Notes under the pieces: model-generated
Told to the model about the DNA's origin: nothing
Databases searched by the model: none
What the model saw: only the letters and a program-made list of their open reading frames with translations
Program-made: the position numbers and the translations under genes
From: Vibrio gallaecicus
Lineage (GTDB): Bacteria > Pseudomonadota > Gammaproteobacteria > Enterobacterales > Vibrionaceae
Reading direction: 5' to 3'
Assembly: GCF_024347495.1 (NCBI RefSeq)
Contig: NZ_AP025491.1
Span: forward strand, 124,001-188,000
Length of the DNA stretch: 64,000 nt
Shown: one piece after another, positions 16,835 through 28,135 of the stretch
Numbering within the stretch: position 1 is the stretch's first letter
How the letters are laid out: the number at the start of each line of letters is the position of its first letter

Positions 16835-18492
16835 AATCATCAGCAAACAAGCCCGTAAAGTCGGCTCCGATGAATAGCCATGAATTAAGTGGTGCTGGAG
16901 ACTTATCTCATGGTGCTGATTCTCATGATGCCGAGCCTCATGATGATCACTCTGCACCTAAAGGGTTAGCTCGCTGGCTCTATTCGACCAACCATAAAGA
17001 TATAGGCACCCTCTACTTATGGTTTAGCTTCGCTATGTTTTTGACTGGTGGGGCAATGGCTATGGTGATACGTGCTGAGTTGTTCCAGCCTGGTTTGCAG
17101 TTAGTTGAGCCTGACTTCTTTAATCAGATGACCACAGTCCACGGTTTGATCATGGTGTTTGGGGCTGTCATGCCTGCTTTTACTGGGCTTGCCAATTGGA
17201 TGATCCCAATGATGATTGGCGCCCCAGATATGGCGTTGCCACGAATGAATAATCTTAGTTTCTGGATTTTACCTTTTGCGTTTTTGATTCTAATTGGTTC
17301 ACTGTTTACTGAGGGTGGAGGACCAAACTTTGGTTGGACGTTCTATGCGCCACTTTCTACGACTTATGGCCCTGACAGCACCGCATTATTTGTGTTCTCT
17401 GTTCATATTATGGGGATCAGTTCGATAATGGGCGCAATCAACGTGATTGTGACTATTGTGAACATGCGCGCACCTGGAATGACTTGGTTTAAGCTACCAA
17501 TGTTTGTATGGACATGGTTGATCACGGCTTTCTTACTTATAGCGGTGATGCCTGTTCTCGCCGGCGCGGTGACCATGGTATTGACGGATAAATACTTCGG
17601 AACTAGCTTTTTTGATGCGGCTGGTGGGGGGGACCCTGTGATGTTCCAGCATATCTTCTGGTTCTTTGGACACCCTGAAGTGTACATCATGATACTGCCT
17701 TCCTTTGGCATTATCTCAGCCATTATTCCGGCATTCAGTGGTAAGCGATTGTTTGGCTACCATTCTATGGTTTACGCGACTTGCAGCATTGCGTTGCTGT
17801 CATTCTTAGTATGGGCGCATCACATGTTTACTACGGGGATGCCAGTCTTCGCTGAACTTTTCTTTATGTATTGCACCATGTTGATTGCGGTGCCTACCGG
17901 GGTGAAAGTATTCAATTGGGTGGCGACAATGTGGCGAGGTTCTCTGACCTTTGAAACCCCAATGCTGTTTGCGATTGCCTTTATCGTGCTATTCACTATT
18001 GGCGGTTTTTCGGGCTTGATGTTGGCGATTGTCCCAGCAGATTTTCAGTACCATGACACTTACTTTGTGGTGGCTCATTTCCATTACGTGTTAGTGACAG
18101 GCGCGGTATTTTCTATCATGGCTGCGGCTTATTATTGGCTTCCGAAATGGACAGGTCATATGTATGACCAACGTTTGAGCTTGTGGCATTTTTGGACATC
18201 AGTGGTATCGGTGAATGTTCTATTTTTCCCAATGCACTTTCTTGGGCTAGCGGGTATGCCAAGACGTATTCCTGACTACGCCATTCAGTTTGCAGATGTG
18301 AACCAAATCGTATCAATAGGTGGTTTTGCTTTTGGTTTATCTCAACTGATCTTCTTATGGCTTGTAATTAAATGCGTAAAAGGTGGAGAGCCCGCTCCAA
18401 GTAAACCATGGGAAAGATCCGAAGGTTTAGAGTGGACAGTACCAAGCCCAGCTCCGCACCACACCTTTACTCACCCACCAAAGATTGACTGA
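16831..18492 (+). CDS. coxA: Cytochrome c oxidase subunit I
   Basis: A 553-residue catalytic subunit with 12 helices, carrying low-spin heme a and the heme a3-CuB centre. Visible hallmarks are [14 protein letters not shown]; the D-channel segment [29 protein letters not shown] with the catalytic Glu and the His-Tyr crosslink pair; the CuB histidines in [10 protein letters not shown]; and the heme ligands in [13 protein letters not shown]. These are features of an A-type proton-pumping heme-copper oxidase. The N-terminal 45 residues are His- and Asp-rich and polar. It overlaps coxB by four bases and precedes cox11. Confidence 0.96.
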   Translation: MKSSANKPVKSAPMNSHELSGAGDLSHGADSHDAEPHDDHSAPKGLARWLYSTNHKDIGTLYLWFSFAMFLTGGAMAMVIRAELFQPGLQLVEPDFFNQMTTVHGLIMVFGAVMPAFTGLANWMIPMMIGAPDMALPRMNNLSFWILPFAFLILIGSLFTEGGGPNFGWTFYAPLSTTYGPDSTALFVFSVHIMGISSIMGAINVIVTIVNMRAPGMTWFKLPMFVWTWLITAFLLIAVMPVLAGAVTMVLTDKYFGTSFFDAAGGGDPVMFQHIFWFFGHPEVYIMILPSFGIISAIIPAFSGKRLFGYHSMVYATCSIALLSFLVWAHHMFTTGMPVFAELFFMYCTMLIAVPTGVKVFNWVATMWRGSLTFETPMLFAIAFIVLFTIGGFSGLMLAIVPADFQYHDTYFVVAHFHYVLVTGAVFSIMAAAYYWLPKWTGHMYDQRLSLWHFWTSVVSVNVLFFPMHFLGLAGMPRRIPDYAIQFADVNQIVSIGGFAFGLSQLIFLWLVIKCVKGGEPAPSKPWERSEGLEWTVPSPAPHHTFTHPPKID

Positions 18493-18499
18493 GGTGAGT

Positions 18500-19201
18500 A
18501 TGACAAACAACCCACGCGACACATCAGACAGTGATGCCAAGCAAGATAACCAAGGCGAGAATAACGTTAAGCAAGGTATTAAACAGCCTGAACTGGATTC
18601 TAAAAGCATACCTAATTCATCAAATAAATTGGTGGGCTATTTAGTGCTGAGCGTCATTGGGATGTTTGGCTTTGGATTTGCTTTAGTGCCTTTGTATGAC
18701 GTGATGTGTGACGCCTTGGGTATCAACGGTAAGACAAATTCAGAGTCGGTGATACAGCCTCAAGGTATGCAGCCTGATTACTCGCGAAGTATTCGTGTTG
18801 AATTTATGTCTCATATAAACCCGGATATGCCTTGGGATTTTGTGCCAGAAAAAAGAACGTTAGATGTGCACCCAGGAGAAGTTATTCAAACTCAATACCT
18901 TGCTTTGAATCGTTCAAGTGAGCCTTTAGTTGGGCAAGCTGTTCCTTCTGTGTCTCCTGGAGAAGGGGCTACTTACTTCAATAAAATTGAGTGTTTTTGC
19001 TTTAATCAACAAGCGTTAGCTGCATCTGAAAATACAGTGATGCCTCTGATCTTTTATATAGAGCCAGATATACCAGACTCTATCCACACGCTTACGCTTT
19101 CATACACTCTTTTTAATATAACCCATTCATTAAATGCTGAACCTGAGGTGATAGAGGTTGTGAGTAATATGCGGACTACCGATTCCTTAGTGGCTCATTA
19201 A
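18500..19201 (+). CDS. ctaG: Cytochrome c oxidase assembly protein Cox11/CtaG (CuB insertion)
   Basis: About 233 residues from ATG 18500 (GAGGTGAG upstream; a TTG fifteen bases earlier is also in frame). A polar N-terminus of about 45 residues, one membrane helix (LVGYLVLSVIGMFGFGFALVPLYDVMC) and a periplasmic immunoglobulin-like domain follow. The copper-binding motif is IECFCFNQQ with both cysteines, plus the conserved VPLYDVMC before it. It delivers copper to the CuB site of subunit I, the gene immediately upstream. Confidence 0.92.
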   Translation: MTNNPRDTSDSDAKQDNQGENNVKQGIKQPELDSKSIPNSSNKLVGYLVLSVIGMFGFGFALVPLYDVMCDALGINGKTNSESVIQPQGMQPDYSRSIRVEFMSHINPDMPWDFVPEKRTLDVHPGEVIQTQYLALNRSSEPLVGQAVPSVSPGEGATYFNKIECFCFNQQALAASENTVMPLIFYIEPDIPDSIHTLTLSYTLFNITHSLNAEPEVIEVVSNMRTTDSLVAH

Positions 19202-19280
19202 TAGCTAAAGAAAGAGTAATCAAGTTAAAGAAGAGAACAACTAAATAGATAGAAGAACGATTTCAACAAGGAGTTGAGTG

Positions 19281-20165
19281 ATGAGTTCTAAAAAAGATAT
19301 TTATTTTGTACCCGCACAAAGTAGCTGGCCTCTGGTTGGTGCGGCTGCCTTATTCCTTGTAGCGGTTGGCGCTGGGCTAACTGTGCAGAATATGGGCGTA
19401 GAAGGCTCTGGTGGTGTCGTAGGTAAAATTGTTTTAACCGTAGGCTTTCTGGTTCTGCTTTACATGTTAGCTGGGTGGTTTAGCAATGTAATTACAGAGT
19501 CATTAACGGGTTTGTATTCAGAACAAATTGCGCGTTCGTTCCGACAAGGCATGAGCTGGTTTATCTTTTCTGAAATTATGTTTTTTGGTGCATTCTTTGG
19601 TGCGCTTTTTTATGCACGGATGTTGTCTGTCCCTTGGTTAGGTGGTGCTGATAACAATGCCATGACTCATGAAGTGTTGTGGCCAATGTTTGAGGCAATG
19701 TGGCCACTAACCAGTACCCCAAATGGCGTTGAAACCCAAGCAATGCCTTGGCAAGGCATTCCACTTAAGAACACGATAATTCTCTTACTTTCCTCTATTA
19801 CTCTGCACATGGCGCACATCAGCTTAGAAACAAACAAGCGTATGGCGTTAATTGTGTGGCTTGAAATTACCATCGTTCTAGCTGGTTTCTTTTTATTCTT
19901 TCAAGTTGAAGAGTATATGCACGCCTACCAAGAGATGGGGCTGACGTTGCAATCTGGTATCTACGGAAACACCTTCTTCTTACTGACTGGTTTTCATGGT
20001 CTTCACGTTTGTTTAGGAACGATTTTCCTAATAGTTCTACTGTTTAGAATTGCTAAAGACCATTTCACTCCGAAAGACCATTTTGCATTTCAAGCGGGGA
20101 GTTGGTATTGGCATTTTGTTGATGTGGTATGGCTGTGTTTATTCGTTTTTGTCTATGTATTGTAG
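19281..20165 (+). CDS. coxC: Cytochrome c oxidase subunit III
   Basis: 294 residues with about seven helices. Typical subunit III stretches are RQGMSWFIFSEIMFFGAFFGALFYAR, HISLETNKRM, FLFFQVEEY with the conserved acidic residues, TGFHGLHVCLGTIFL and the C-terminal FQAGSWYWHFVDVVWLCLF. AAGGAG at 19268-19273 is spaced 7 nt from ATG 19281; a GTG three bases earlier is less likely. It follows cox11 after an 80-bp gap, the usual order in this oxidase group. Confidence 0.95.
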   Translation: MSSKKDIYFVPAQSSWPLVGAAALFLVAVGAGLTVQNMGVEGSGGVVGKIVLTVGFLVLLYMLAGWFSNVITESLTGLYSEQIARSFRQGMSWFIFSEIMFFGAFFGALFYARMLSVPWLGGADNNAMTHEVLWPMFEAMWPLTSTPNGVETQAMPWQGIPLKNTIILLLSSITLHMAHISLETNKRMALIVWLEITIVLAGFFLFFQVEEYMHAYQEMGLTLQSGIYGNTFFLLTGFHGLHVCLGTIFLIVLLFRIAKDHFTPKDHFAFQAGSWYWHFVDVVWLCLFVFVYVL

Positions 20166-20202
20166 CTGTTTCGTCTCGATATTTTTCAATGGTTATGTGG
20201 CG

Positions 20203-20424
20203 CTAGTAGGGACGAGGGTTCGGAGTTATCCAACCCATAGAAAGGGCAAGTAATAGTAGTAGAACGACGGCAGCAGACAACATGACTCGTCGCCCAAGGA
20301 AGTGGCTTAGCGGTTTTTGAGGTTGATCACCTTTGGCAATAATGAATAAAGCTTTGGCGAGGTTGATGATGATAAAGAAAAGAAAAAACACTAAAGCAAT
20401 TTTGAATATAAAGGAAACCGTCAT
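20203..20424 (-). CDS. Twin-transmembrane protein of the DUF2909 type
   Basis: 73 residues with two hydrophobic helices (residues ~5-28 and ~47-65) separated by a short basic/polar loop (KGDQPQKPLSHFLGRR). The pattern and its place between subunit III and SURF1 match the DUF2909 family found in cytochrome oxidase loci; the exact function is unknown. It is encoded against the direction of the operon, and its start is about 30 bp from the SURF1 start on the other strand, so the two promoters or leaders overlap. Antisense transcripts to the cox mRNA would follow if both are expressed. Confidence 0.65.
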   Translation of the reverse strand: MTVSFIFKIALVFFLFFIIINLAKALFIIAKGDQPQKPLSHFLGRRVMLSAAVVLLLLLALSMGWITPNPRPY

Positions 20425-20454
20425 AGCTACTCCTGATTCTAATAAAGGATGTTG

Positions 20455-21326
<872 letters not shown>

Positions 21327-21400
21327 CAGCTTGTAGGTTGTTTATATCAAATAGTTGCTTATAGGGTGGATCATCAAACGAAACATAGGTGGAGACAATC

Positions 21401-21946
21401 ATGGAAAGATCACAGTTAAAAGGACGTGTTTTGTTAGTGAGCTTGATTTTGATATTTGCCTTGCCTGCCATTATCGCCAAGCTTGTTTTGTCTCAACAGT
21501 GGTACACATCTGGAGTCACTAACTTTGGTGAACTCATTGAACCTAAAACGACATTAACTAGTGTTGGAGTAGACTTGTTACCAGAAGAAGGGTGGTTACT
21601 TGCTTATGTTGTTCCCGAAAATTGTACCCGTGTTTGTGAGCAGCAGGTGCACTTATTAGGTCAAAGCTATTTAGCATTAGGGAAATATAAGGAAAGAGTG
21701 AAGCCTATTTTACTTATAGATAAAGGCAATAACGACACTCTAAAGGACATGGACTTATTCCGAGAAGTTCGCACCGATTTGACCAACAATGAACCCTTGT
21801 TGTCATCCTCGGTGGTGATTGTTGATCCGCTCGGTCAATTAGTGATGCGTTACCAAGGCGTATCCACTCAGGCTTTGTTAGTGAAACAGTCAAAAGGGAT
21901 CTTGCACGATTTAAGAAAATTATTGAAGTTATCAAGAGTCGGTTAG
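21401..21946 (+). CDS. Sco-like membrane protein of the cytochrome oxidase locus
   Basis: 181 residues from ATG 21401, which has GGTGGAG upstream. One N-terminal helix (RVLLVSLILIFALPAIIAKLVL) is followed by a thioredoxin-like periplasmic domain. Cys75 and Cys79 in ENCTRVCE form a CxxxC pair as in Sco copper chaperones, and SSSVVIVDPLGQLVMRY resembles the strand where Sco proteins carry their third ligand, but the expected histidine is replaced by Ser here. It is comparable to the small uncharacterised protein found between SURF1 and ctaA in pseudomonad cox loci. It may replace Sco in CuA assembly or act as a thiol reductase; function is inferred. Confidence 0.65.
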   Translation: MERSQLKGRVLLVSLILIFALPAIIAKLVLSQQWYTSGVTNFGELIEPKTTLTSVGVDLLPEEGWLLAYVVPENCTRVCEQQVHLLGQSYLALGKYKERVKPILLIDKGNNDTLKDMDLFREVRTDLTNNEPLLSSSVVIVDPLGQLVMRYQGVSTQALLVKQSKGILHDLRKLLKLSRVG

Positions 21947-22015
21947 GCTTTTGAATCGCTGAATAGTAAGTGCTTCTGGTAACCGAGATATTGGGTCAAA
22001 TGATAGGGAGAGGTC

Positions 22016-23119
22016 ATGGTTAATGAGACACCTAAAAATCTAACCTTACTCGTAAAAGTGAGTTTGCTGTTAACGTTAACCGTTATTGTATTAGGCGCTT
22101 ATACAAGGTTGTCTGATGCTGGATTAGGTTGCCCCGATTGGCCAGGCTGTTATGGCAGCATGGTAGTGCCTTCTGACTCATCTTCTTTATCTAAAGCAGC
22201 CCAGCTTTACCCTGGTAACACTATAGAATCGGATAAAGCCTGGTTAGAAATGATCCATCGCTATTTTGCCGGAACTTTAGGTATTGTCATTTTCTGCATC
22301 GTTGCTTGGTGTTTGAAGATAAAAAACATTTCCCCCAAGTTACCACTGACCATCTTGTTTGTGGTTGTATTTCAAGCCGCACTTGGTATGTGGACCGTCA
22401 CATTGAAGTTGATGCCACTGGTGGTTATGGCTCATCTCTTAGGAGGCTTCACACTATTCTCATTGCTTGCCATTCTTTATTGCAAACTGAATCGCTTACA
22501 GCAACATATTGACCCGCTTTATGTTGACCCATCCGTCCGGTTTTGGGCTCTTGCTAGCTTGGGAATCGTGATTCTTCAGATATTTTTAGGGGGCTGGACG
22601 TCATCGAATTATGCGGCGTTGATGTGTACTAGCTTACCTATTTGCGAAGGTAACTGGATAGCATATCTAGACTTTTCCAAAGCCTTTGACTTACTTCAAT
22701 CAGGGCATGAAAACTATGAATTTGGTGTGCTTGAATATCCTGCCCGAATGACCATTCACGTGACTCATCGAATAGGAGCTATTGTGACTTCTTGTGTGGT
22801 TTTAGTGTTGGTATGGAAGCTCGCTCAGCAGCCTTGCAATATTCAAAACAGCTTAGCGAAAAGAGTAGGGACCTTGTTATTACTTCAGATAACTTTAGGA
22901 ATTGGCAACGTTGTTTTACAGCTTCCTATTTCTGTTGCTGTGCTTCATAACCTTGTTGCTGCTTTATTGCTCGTTAGCATAGTAACCACTAACTTTTTAC
23001 TCTGGCACCGACAAGATTATAAAACCCTGATAGCAAGTAACGTTGTACCGATTGGCAACGCGGTTCATCACAAGTCGAGACATGCAGATTATGCAGAAGG
23101 AGTCGAGTATGACAAGTAA
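22016..23119 (+). CDS. ctaA: Heme A synthase (CtaA/COX15)
   Basis: A 367-residue, eight-helix membrane enzyme that oxidises the C8 methyl of heme O to give heme A. It begins with [23 protein letters not shown], the family signature containing the loop cysteines, and has paired histidine positions in [22 protein letters not shown] and LHNLVA, consistent with heme ligation in both repeats. The second conserved cysteine pair is in [12 protein letters not shown]. Its end overlaps the ctaB start by 11 bp, so the two are coupled. Confidence 0.93.
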   Translation: MVNETPKNLTLLVKVSLLLTLTVIVLGAYTRLSDAGLGCPDWPGCYGSMVVPSDSSSLSKAAQLYPGNTIESDKAWLEMIHRYFAGTLGIVIFCIVAWCLKIKNISPKLPLTILFVVVFQAALGMWTVTLKLMPLVVMAHLLGGFTLFSLLAILYCKLNRLQQHIDPLYVDPSVRFWALASLGIVILQIFLGGWTSSNYAALMCTSLPICEGNWIAYLDFSKAFDLLQSGHENYEFGVLEYPARMTIHVTHRIGAIVTSCVVLVLVWKLAQQPCNIQNSLAKRVGTLLLLQITLGIGNVVLQLPISVAVLHNLVAALLLVSIVTTNFLLWHRQDYKTLIASNVVPIGNAVHHKSRHADYAEGVEYDK

Positions 23120-24122
23120 GACATCAGCCATGAGAACAATGAACAGAGCCTCTTCTTTAGCCACTATTTCTAGATCCACAATGTCTGCGAGCACTATATC
23201 TTCAACTGCTATATCTTCATCTGCTATCTCTGGGGGGGAAAGTACTTATCAAACTCAAGATAGCCGTCATTGGAAAGCCTATTTAACGCTCACCAAACCG
23301 AAAGTCGTGGCTTTGATGCTGCTAACCGCATTAGTGGGGATGTGTCTTGCTGTACCTTCTGGGTTACCGCTAAAAGAAACCGTATTTGGGCTGATTGGTA
23401 TTGGTTTGATGGCTGGAGCAGCAGCAGCGTTCAACCATCTTATTGATAGTAAAATTGATGCAAAAATGACACGAACTCGTCGTAGACCTTTGCCTTCAGG
23501 TGAACTGAGTCGCTATAAAGTATTTGGCTTTGCCACTGCGATAGGTGTACTGGGTTTTGTGACTTTATTTTTTGTGGTGAATGCCCTGACAGCTTGGCTA
23601 ACTTTCGCCAGCTTATTGGGGTATGCTGTTGTTTATACAATGTATTTGAAACGAGCCACCCCGCAAAATATTGTGATTGCCGGAATTGCAGGAGCAATGC
23701 CACCATTACTCGGTTGGACAGCTATAACCAATGAACTTCATTCTCATGCATGGTTATTAGTGATGATCATTTTTATTTGGACTCCTCCACATTTTTGGGC
23801 GCTTGCCATTCATCGACGCGATGAATATGCAAAAGTGAATATTCCAATGTTGCCTGTCACACATGGTATCAGTTACACGAAAACGTCTATTTTCCTGTAT
23901 ACCCTTCTATTGAGCGTGGTGTGTATATTGCCAGTTCTTGTTGGAATGAGTAGCTGGCTCTACTTAACGGCATCACTCGTACTTAATGGTGGGTTTATCT
24001 ATCATGCTTGGTTACTTAAATATCGAAGTGAAGACAGTACAGCGATGAAAACATTTAAATTCTCTATCTATCATTTAATGTTTTTGTTTATTGCTCTACT
24101 TGCAGATCATTACTTGTTGTAA
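23109..24122 (+). CDS. ctaB: Protoheme IX farnesyltransferase (heme O synthase)
   Basis: About 337 residues from ATG 23109, which has GAAGGAG upstream; longer in-frame starts lie within ctaA. UbiA-family prenyltransferase with the first Asp-rich motif [23 protein letters not shown] and the second region [15 protein letters not shown], plus about eight helices. It farnesylates heme B to heme O for CtaA. The first 50 residues are an unusual Ser/Thr/Ala/Ile-rich stretch made of imperfect short repeats before the conserved [14 protein letters not shown] start, so the true conserved enzyme begins near residue 60. It is the last gene of the cox operon. Confidence 0.92.
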   Translation: MTSKTSAMRTMNRASSLATISRSTMSASTISSTAISSSAISGGESTYQTQDSRHWKAYLTLTKPKVVALMLLTALVGMCLAVPSGLPLKETVFGLIGIGLMAGAAAAFNHLIDSKIDAKMTRTRRRPLPSGELSRYKVFGFATAIGVLGFVTLFFVVNALTAWLTFASLLGYAVVYTMYLKRATPQNIVIAGIAGAMPPLLGWTAITNELHSHAWLLVMIIFIWTPPHFWALAIHRRDEYAKVNIPMLPVTHGISYTKTSIFLYTLLLSVVCILPVLVGMSSWLYLTASLVLNGGFIYHAWLLKYRSEDSTAMKTFKFSIYHLMFLFIALLADHYLL

Positions 24123-24181
24123 ATGATTTCTTGTCACTCGTTTTCTGTAAACTATTTTTTGTGAACCAAGTAAGCAGGTAT

Positions 24182-24211
24182 AAAAAAGCGGAGACACAAT
24201 CTCCGCGTTTT
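24182..24211. terminator. Bidirectional terminator between ctaB and gbpA
   Basis: GCGGAGA (24188-24194), CACAA loop, TCTCCGC (24200-24206), with A-tract on the left and T-tract on the right; it serves the converging ctaB and gbpA transcripts. Confidence 0.9.
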
Positions 24212-24226
24212 TATGTGCTGAATATA

Positions 24227-25690
24227 TTAGTTCAACTTATTCCAAGCCGATTGCCAATGTGAACCCACTCCGGGCTCATAATGATTTGCAGAAGGTGACC
24301 ATTGAACGCAGTACCCAGAATATGGGAACTCTTTACATTGATAGATGCTGCCATCACTACTGAGTACTTTAGTGCCAGCGGTATAAGCTTCAATACCTTC
24401 TGGGAATACGAAATCATACTCACCTGCTGGTGGTGGGGTTTGCTCTTCGATTAGGTGGAAATCAAGAGTATTTTGATCAACTAGATTACCCTGCGCATCT
24501 TTGGTCACAATAACAAGCATGTGATGACCGGCTTCTGATTTTGATAGCGTTAGCTGAATATCATCAACTTGACCATCAGATAGTTCAGAAACATGGGATG
24601 CCAGTGCCTCTCTATGGTGATTAAATACGGTTAGCTCAGCTTGAAGATCGCCAGTAGCCGCAAGTGTTAAATCAATTTTTGTAGGACTATCGTTAACAAT
24701 GTATTCAGCCTCAAGGCCAGTAACAGCAAGATCGTAGCCAGGTTCTAGTGTTTCAATCTTGTACCCAACTTCAACACTCTCAAACCCAGAACCTGCTTTT
24801 AAGTAAATAGGGTTTGTTCCGTAGACAGGTGTGAAATCACCGGCATCATTCAGTTGACCTGATTTTATTTGCGCTTGCTCTTTATTGATTTTCGTCGCAA
24901 GGGCGTGAGACCAGTTATTGGCTTTACCTTGCTCTGTGCTTTCAATCACCACTTTTGTGCTGTAAGAAGTGTTTTCTCCCGATTGGTCAAATACACGCGT
25001 GTAAACGCTGTCACCGATATTTAGATCAATTGTTGGGTTAACTTGCCCGCCTTGCTCCCAATCAGGAATGATAGGTCCGTCACCATTAAATTGAACGTCA
25101 ATCACATTATAAAAAGATGCGGCGGTATCACCGACATCCCAAACCGCTAGAATGACTTGGTAGCCTTCGCGTTCAGGCACATTGCACAGGTGACTTACGC
25201 GTTTTGGTGGTTGAACCATTCCGCCATCTACCACACAAAATGGAGTTAGATCGAATGAGCTACGTGCTAGAGGCTGGTTTGGGTTCCAGTTTGAATTGGT
25301 AATGTAGTATTTCCAATCACGGGTAACGTGGTTTGCAGTGAACGTCCACTCGAAAAACTGAGAACCAGATTGAATAGGGCGCTTAACCCAGCGGTTTGCG
25401 GTTTGTTCATCTAAAGCTGCGGCAAGTGAGCTTTGTGCGCTGGCGATTTTTCCATCTTGTGGTCCAGTTGCTGGGAAGCCATCAGGACCTTCGACACTTT
25501 GAGGCTCGTATTGAATGGCACCACAATGTGTATTTTTTTCATTGGTATCACTGGCAGGGAATTTACATAGCGCAACTCGGCTTTCTGCAACACCATTGTC
25601 ATAGGCAGAAACATATCCGTGTCCAAAACTAGCACTACTCACACTGAAAAGTGAAAGGGCAATTAAGGTTTTATTTGGGAGTTTATTCAT
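24227..25690 (-). CDS. gbpA: Chitin/GlcNAc-binding lytic polysaccharide monooxygenase GbpA
   Basis: About 487 residues, secreted. The signal peptide ends before [10 protein letters not shown], giving the mature N-terminal histidine of the AA10 copper histidine brace; the second histidine is in [10 protein letters not shown] about 97 residues later. Domain order: AA10 LPMO (~25-205), two middle domains like the GbpA bacterial-surface-binding modules (~215-410), and a C-terminal chitin-binding module with aromatic residues ([18 protein letters not shown]). In V. cholerae GbpA promotes attachment to chitin and mucin. The second ATG (25690) has the better spacing from AAGGA. A c-di-GMP-I riboswitch lies in the leader, as for V. 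cholerae gbpA. Confidence 0.94.
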   Translation of the reverse strand: MNKLPNKTLIALSLFSVSSASFGHGYVSAYDNGVAESRVALCKFPASDTNEKNTHCGAIQYEPQSVEGPDGFPATGPQDGKIASAQSSLAAALDEQTANRWVKRPIQSGSQFFEWTFTANHVTRDWKYYITNSNWNPNQPLARSSFDLTPFCVVDGGMVQPPKRVSHLCNVPEREGYQVILAVWDVGDTAASFYNVIDVQFNGDGPIIPDWEQGGQVNPTIDLNIGDSVYTRVFDQSGENTSYSTKVVIESTEQGKANNWSHALATKINKEQAQIKSGQLNDAGDFTPVYGTNPIYLKAGSGFESVEVGYKIETLEPGYDLAVTGLEAEYIVNDSPTKIDLTLAATGDLQAELTVFNHHREALASHVSELSDGQVDDIQLTLSKSEAGHHMLVIVTKDAQGNLVDQNTLDFHLIEEQTPPPAGEYDFVFPEGIEAYTAGTKVLSSDGSIYQCKEFPYSGYCVQWSPSANHYEPGVGSHWQSAWNKLN

Positions 25691-25884
25691 CATTTTTCCT
25701 TATAAATAGCTGACAAAAAAAGATGACACTCTGGCGTTGTTTACACTTAACTATCTGTATTGGTTAACTATATTTACGAGTTAACTACCTGGACTTATAT
25801 GGGTTCACTAAGTGAGATCTTATGGATAACCCTTGTCCCTAGTTAAGTGGCAGCTCCGCTATCATAGACATTACCTAAGAGTCT

Positions 25885-25985
25885 TTTACAGTATGACTAG
25901 CATGCTCATATGTAGTGTCGACAGACCGGTAGCTTTGCGTCCTACCCTTTCAGGTAGTTTGCCAAAAGTGCGTTGAGCAAGCGAA
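25885..25985 (-). promoter_or_regulatory. c-di-GMP-I (GEMM-I) riboswitch in the gbpA leader
   Basis: On the minus strand the conserved GEMM-I core reads GGCAAAC (25957-25963), then hairpin CTACC-TGAAAG-GGTAG with a GAAA-type loop, then GACGCAAAGCTACCGGTCTG, matching the Vc1/Vc2 class core. A second helix TATGA / TCATA (25892-25896, 25906-25910) encloses an AGC-containing loop like P3. About 190 nt separate it from the gbpA start; no clear terminator stem with T-run was identified, so the expression platform is uncertain. Confidence 0.88.
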
Positions 25986-26294
25986 ATGTAGCCAACAAAA
26001 TTTATAAATACGAAGTGAATGATTCAATTGTGGAATGTCAGTTCAGGTTTTTAATTCTCGGAGAAAATTAACTTGATAAATGAATGAAGCTGATTTTTAT
26101 AAGGTATTGATATGAATGTATTAATAATGGCAATGAATATAAAAATTATATGTATAAGAGGGCTAGGTGGTCATAAAACGTCACAATTTTTAAGGCGATA
26201 AAAACAAACCTTTGACTTCCATTAACCAAACGCTGACATCCGTTTGTATTAAAGCAACGACAATTCATTCAATTGACTTATATAAGGATGAATC
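25986..26294. other. Divergent promoter region between gbpA and the XRE regulator
   Basis: About 310 AT-rich bases that must contain the gbpA promoter (leftward, upstream of the riboswitch) and the promoter of the rightward regulator. No confident -35/-10 pair or operator was identified. Confidence 0.4.
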
Positions 26295-26648
26295 ATGGAA
26301 TTCACAGAACAAGATAGAGAAGCGCTCTACCAAACTTGGATGTCACAAAAATCTAAAATGCGTATTACACAAATGGAATTCTCTAAACAACTCGGTATGA
26401 ACCAGCTTGCTTTTTCTCGAATATTGAGAGGAGAGAACCCTTTAACTATGCCGTTTATTAGCCACTTTTGCCGTCTACTTCATTTAGAGCCAAAACACGT
26501 TTTACCGTCTCTAAAAGAGACAATGGGTCATGCACCAAAAGTTGTATATCTACAGAGCCGTATGAGTGTCGATGGGGAAATCCAAAATGCTTATATTGAA
26601 GGAAATCAAGTGGTCGTTGAATACGCTCATACTGTTCAAACTGCTTAG
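26295..26648 (+). CDS. XRE/Cro-type helix-turn-helix regulator
   Basis: 117 residues. An N-terminal helical region (EFTEQDREALYQTWMSQKSKMRI) is followed by the HTH TQMEFSKQLGMNQLAFSRILRGENPLTMPFISHFCRLLHLEP (about 30-75), typical of Cro/C1 DNA-binding domains. The C-terminal 40 residues form a small beta-rich tail with no recognised ligand domain. AAGGA precedes ATG 26295. It is divergent from gbpA and could regulate it, but nothing in the sequence proves this. Confidence 0.8.
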   Translation: MEFTEQDREALYQTWMSQKSKMRITQMEFSKQLGMNQLAFSRILRGENPLTMPFISHFCRLLHLEPKHVLPSLKETMGHAPKVVYLQSRMSVDGEIQNAYIEGNQVVVEYAHTVQTA

Positions 26649-26844
26649 AAAATCACCGCTGTAAATTATGATATACAAGGTGTTGTAAATATAAAACATA
26701 AAAAAAATTGCCTTTATTTTTAAATAGTGATTGAAGTTAGCGTTTTTACTAGATAAGTTACAGGGAACAAGAAGATTAATGCTGATAGAAGTTGTGTTTG
26801 AACACGCGAATTCAGCTCAAGGATAGAAAAGGAAGAAGTAAGCA

Positions 26845-27900
26845 ATGTTCCAGACTGATGATGTAAGAATTAATAAAGTAAAAGAGTTATTACCCCCTGT
26901 TGCTGTTTTAGAAAAGTTCCCAGCAACAGAAACTGCTTCTTCGACTACATTTGAAAGCCGTAAAGCTATTCATAATATTTTAAAAGATAAAGACGATCGC
27001 CTACTTGTGATCGTTGGTCCTTGTTCTATTCATGACACGGAAGCAGCAATTGAATATGGTAAGCGTTTAAAAGTATTGCGTGATGAACTGGGCGATCGCC
27101 TTGAGATTGTAATGCGTGTGTATTTTGAAAAGCCACGTACCACTGTTGGTTGGAAAGGTCTGATCAATGACCCGTACATGGATGATACTTTTAAACTGAA
27201 CGATGGCTTGCGCTTTGGTCGTAAATTGTTGCTTGATCTGACTGATATGGGCATGCCGACAGCAAGTGAATTCCTTGATATGATCACTCCACAATATGTG
27301 GCTGATCTAATCAGTTGGGGGGCAATTGGTGCGCGTACAACTGAATCACAAGTTCACCGTGAGCTATCTTCCGGTCTTTCATGCCCTGTAGGCTTTAAAA
27401 ATGGTACTGACGGCAATATTAAAATTGCTACAGACGCTATTCGTTCTGCGAGCGCTTCACACCACTTTTTGTCGGTAACAAAGTACGGTCACTCGGCGAT
27501 TATCGAAACTGCAGGTAACCCTGATTGCCACATTATTTTACGTGGTGGTAAAGAGCCAAACTACAGCGCAGAGCACGTCGCTAAGATTAAAGATGAACTT
27601 GAAGCGTCAGGTTTGCCGCAAAAAGTGATGATTGATTTCAGCCACGCAAACAGTTCTAAACAGTTTAAGCGTCAAATGAATGTATCTGATGATGTTAGTG
27701 CTCAAATCGCAGGTGGTGATAAAGCCGTCTTCGGCGTAATGATTGAGTCACACCTAGTCGAAGGTCGTCAAGACCTTGTAGATGGTAAAGCGGCAACTTA
27801 CGGTCAATCTATCACTGACGCATGTATTGGTTGGGAAGACACTGAAACTGTTCTTCGCCAACTTGCTGATGCAGTGGTTGAGCGTCGTAATAAAGCATAA
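26845..27900 (+). CDS. aroG: 3-deoxy-7-phosphoheptulonate synthase (DAHP synthase, class I)
   Basis: 351 residues, first step of the shikimate pathway (phosphoenolpyruvate plus erythrose 4-phosphate). It aligns by eye with E. coli AroG throughout: DDVRINKVKELLPPVAVLEKFPATE at the N-terminus, GPCSIHD, KPRTTVGWKGLINDP, GARTTESQVHRELSSGLSCPVGFKNGTDG, ILRGGKEPNY, MIDFSHANSSK and ITDACIGWEDT. The N-terminal extension that binds the feedback inhibitor is present; the AroG-like sequence suggests phenylalanine sensitivity, an inference. It is monocistronic with its own terminator. Confidence 0.93.
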   Translation: MFQTDDVRINKVKELLPPVAVLEKFPATETASSTTFESRKAIHNILKDKDDRLLVIVGPCSIHDTEAAIEYGKRLKVLRDELGDRLEIVMRVYFEKPRTTVGWKGLINDPYMDDTFKLNDGLRFGRKLLLDLTDMGMPTASEFLDMITPQYVADLISWGAIGARTTESQVHRELSSGLSCPVGFKNGTDGNIKIATDAIRSASASHHFLSVTKYGHSAIIETAGNPDCHIILRGGKEPNYSAEHVAKIKDELEASGLPQKVMIDFSHANSSKQFKRQMNVSDDVSAQIAGGDKAVFGVMIESHLVEGRQDLVDGKAATYGQSITDACIGWEDTETVLRQLADAVVERRNKA

Positions 27901-27941
27901 TTCATCGATTGGCTTATTTTTAAAGCCGCGATAGCATTAAT

Positions 27942-27977
27942 AAAAAACCTCACAGGCTTATGTCGGTGAGGTTTTTT
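27942..27977 (+). terminator. aroG terminator
   Basis: AAAAAACCTCAC (27942-27953) / GTGAGGTTTTTT (27966-27977), a 12-bp stem including the A and T tracts. Confidence 0.9.
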
Positions 27978-28135
27978 AGTTTTAAATGATATAAACACAA
28001 AGATAACGGTATAGCTCTTTTCTTTGCAGTTACCATTCAATAGGTTAGCGTAAACAAAAGTATTGAAGAAGTTAAAGTCTCGAACCTAACTTCTTAGCTC
28101 AAGCTGGCTCGATAGCGAAAGGAAAGACCAATCGA

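Noticed and set aside
24227..25690. Chitinase
   Set aside because: The AA10 histidine brace after the signal peptide and the overall domain order fit GbpA; there is no glycoside hydrolase motif such as DxxDxDxE.
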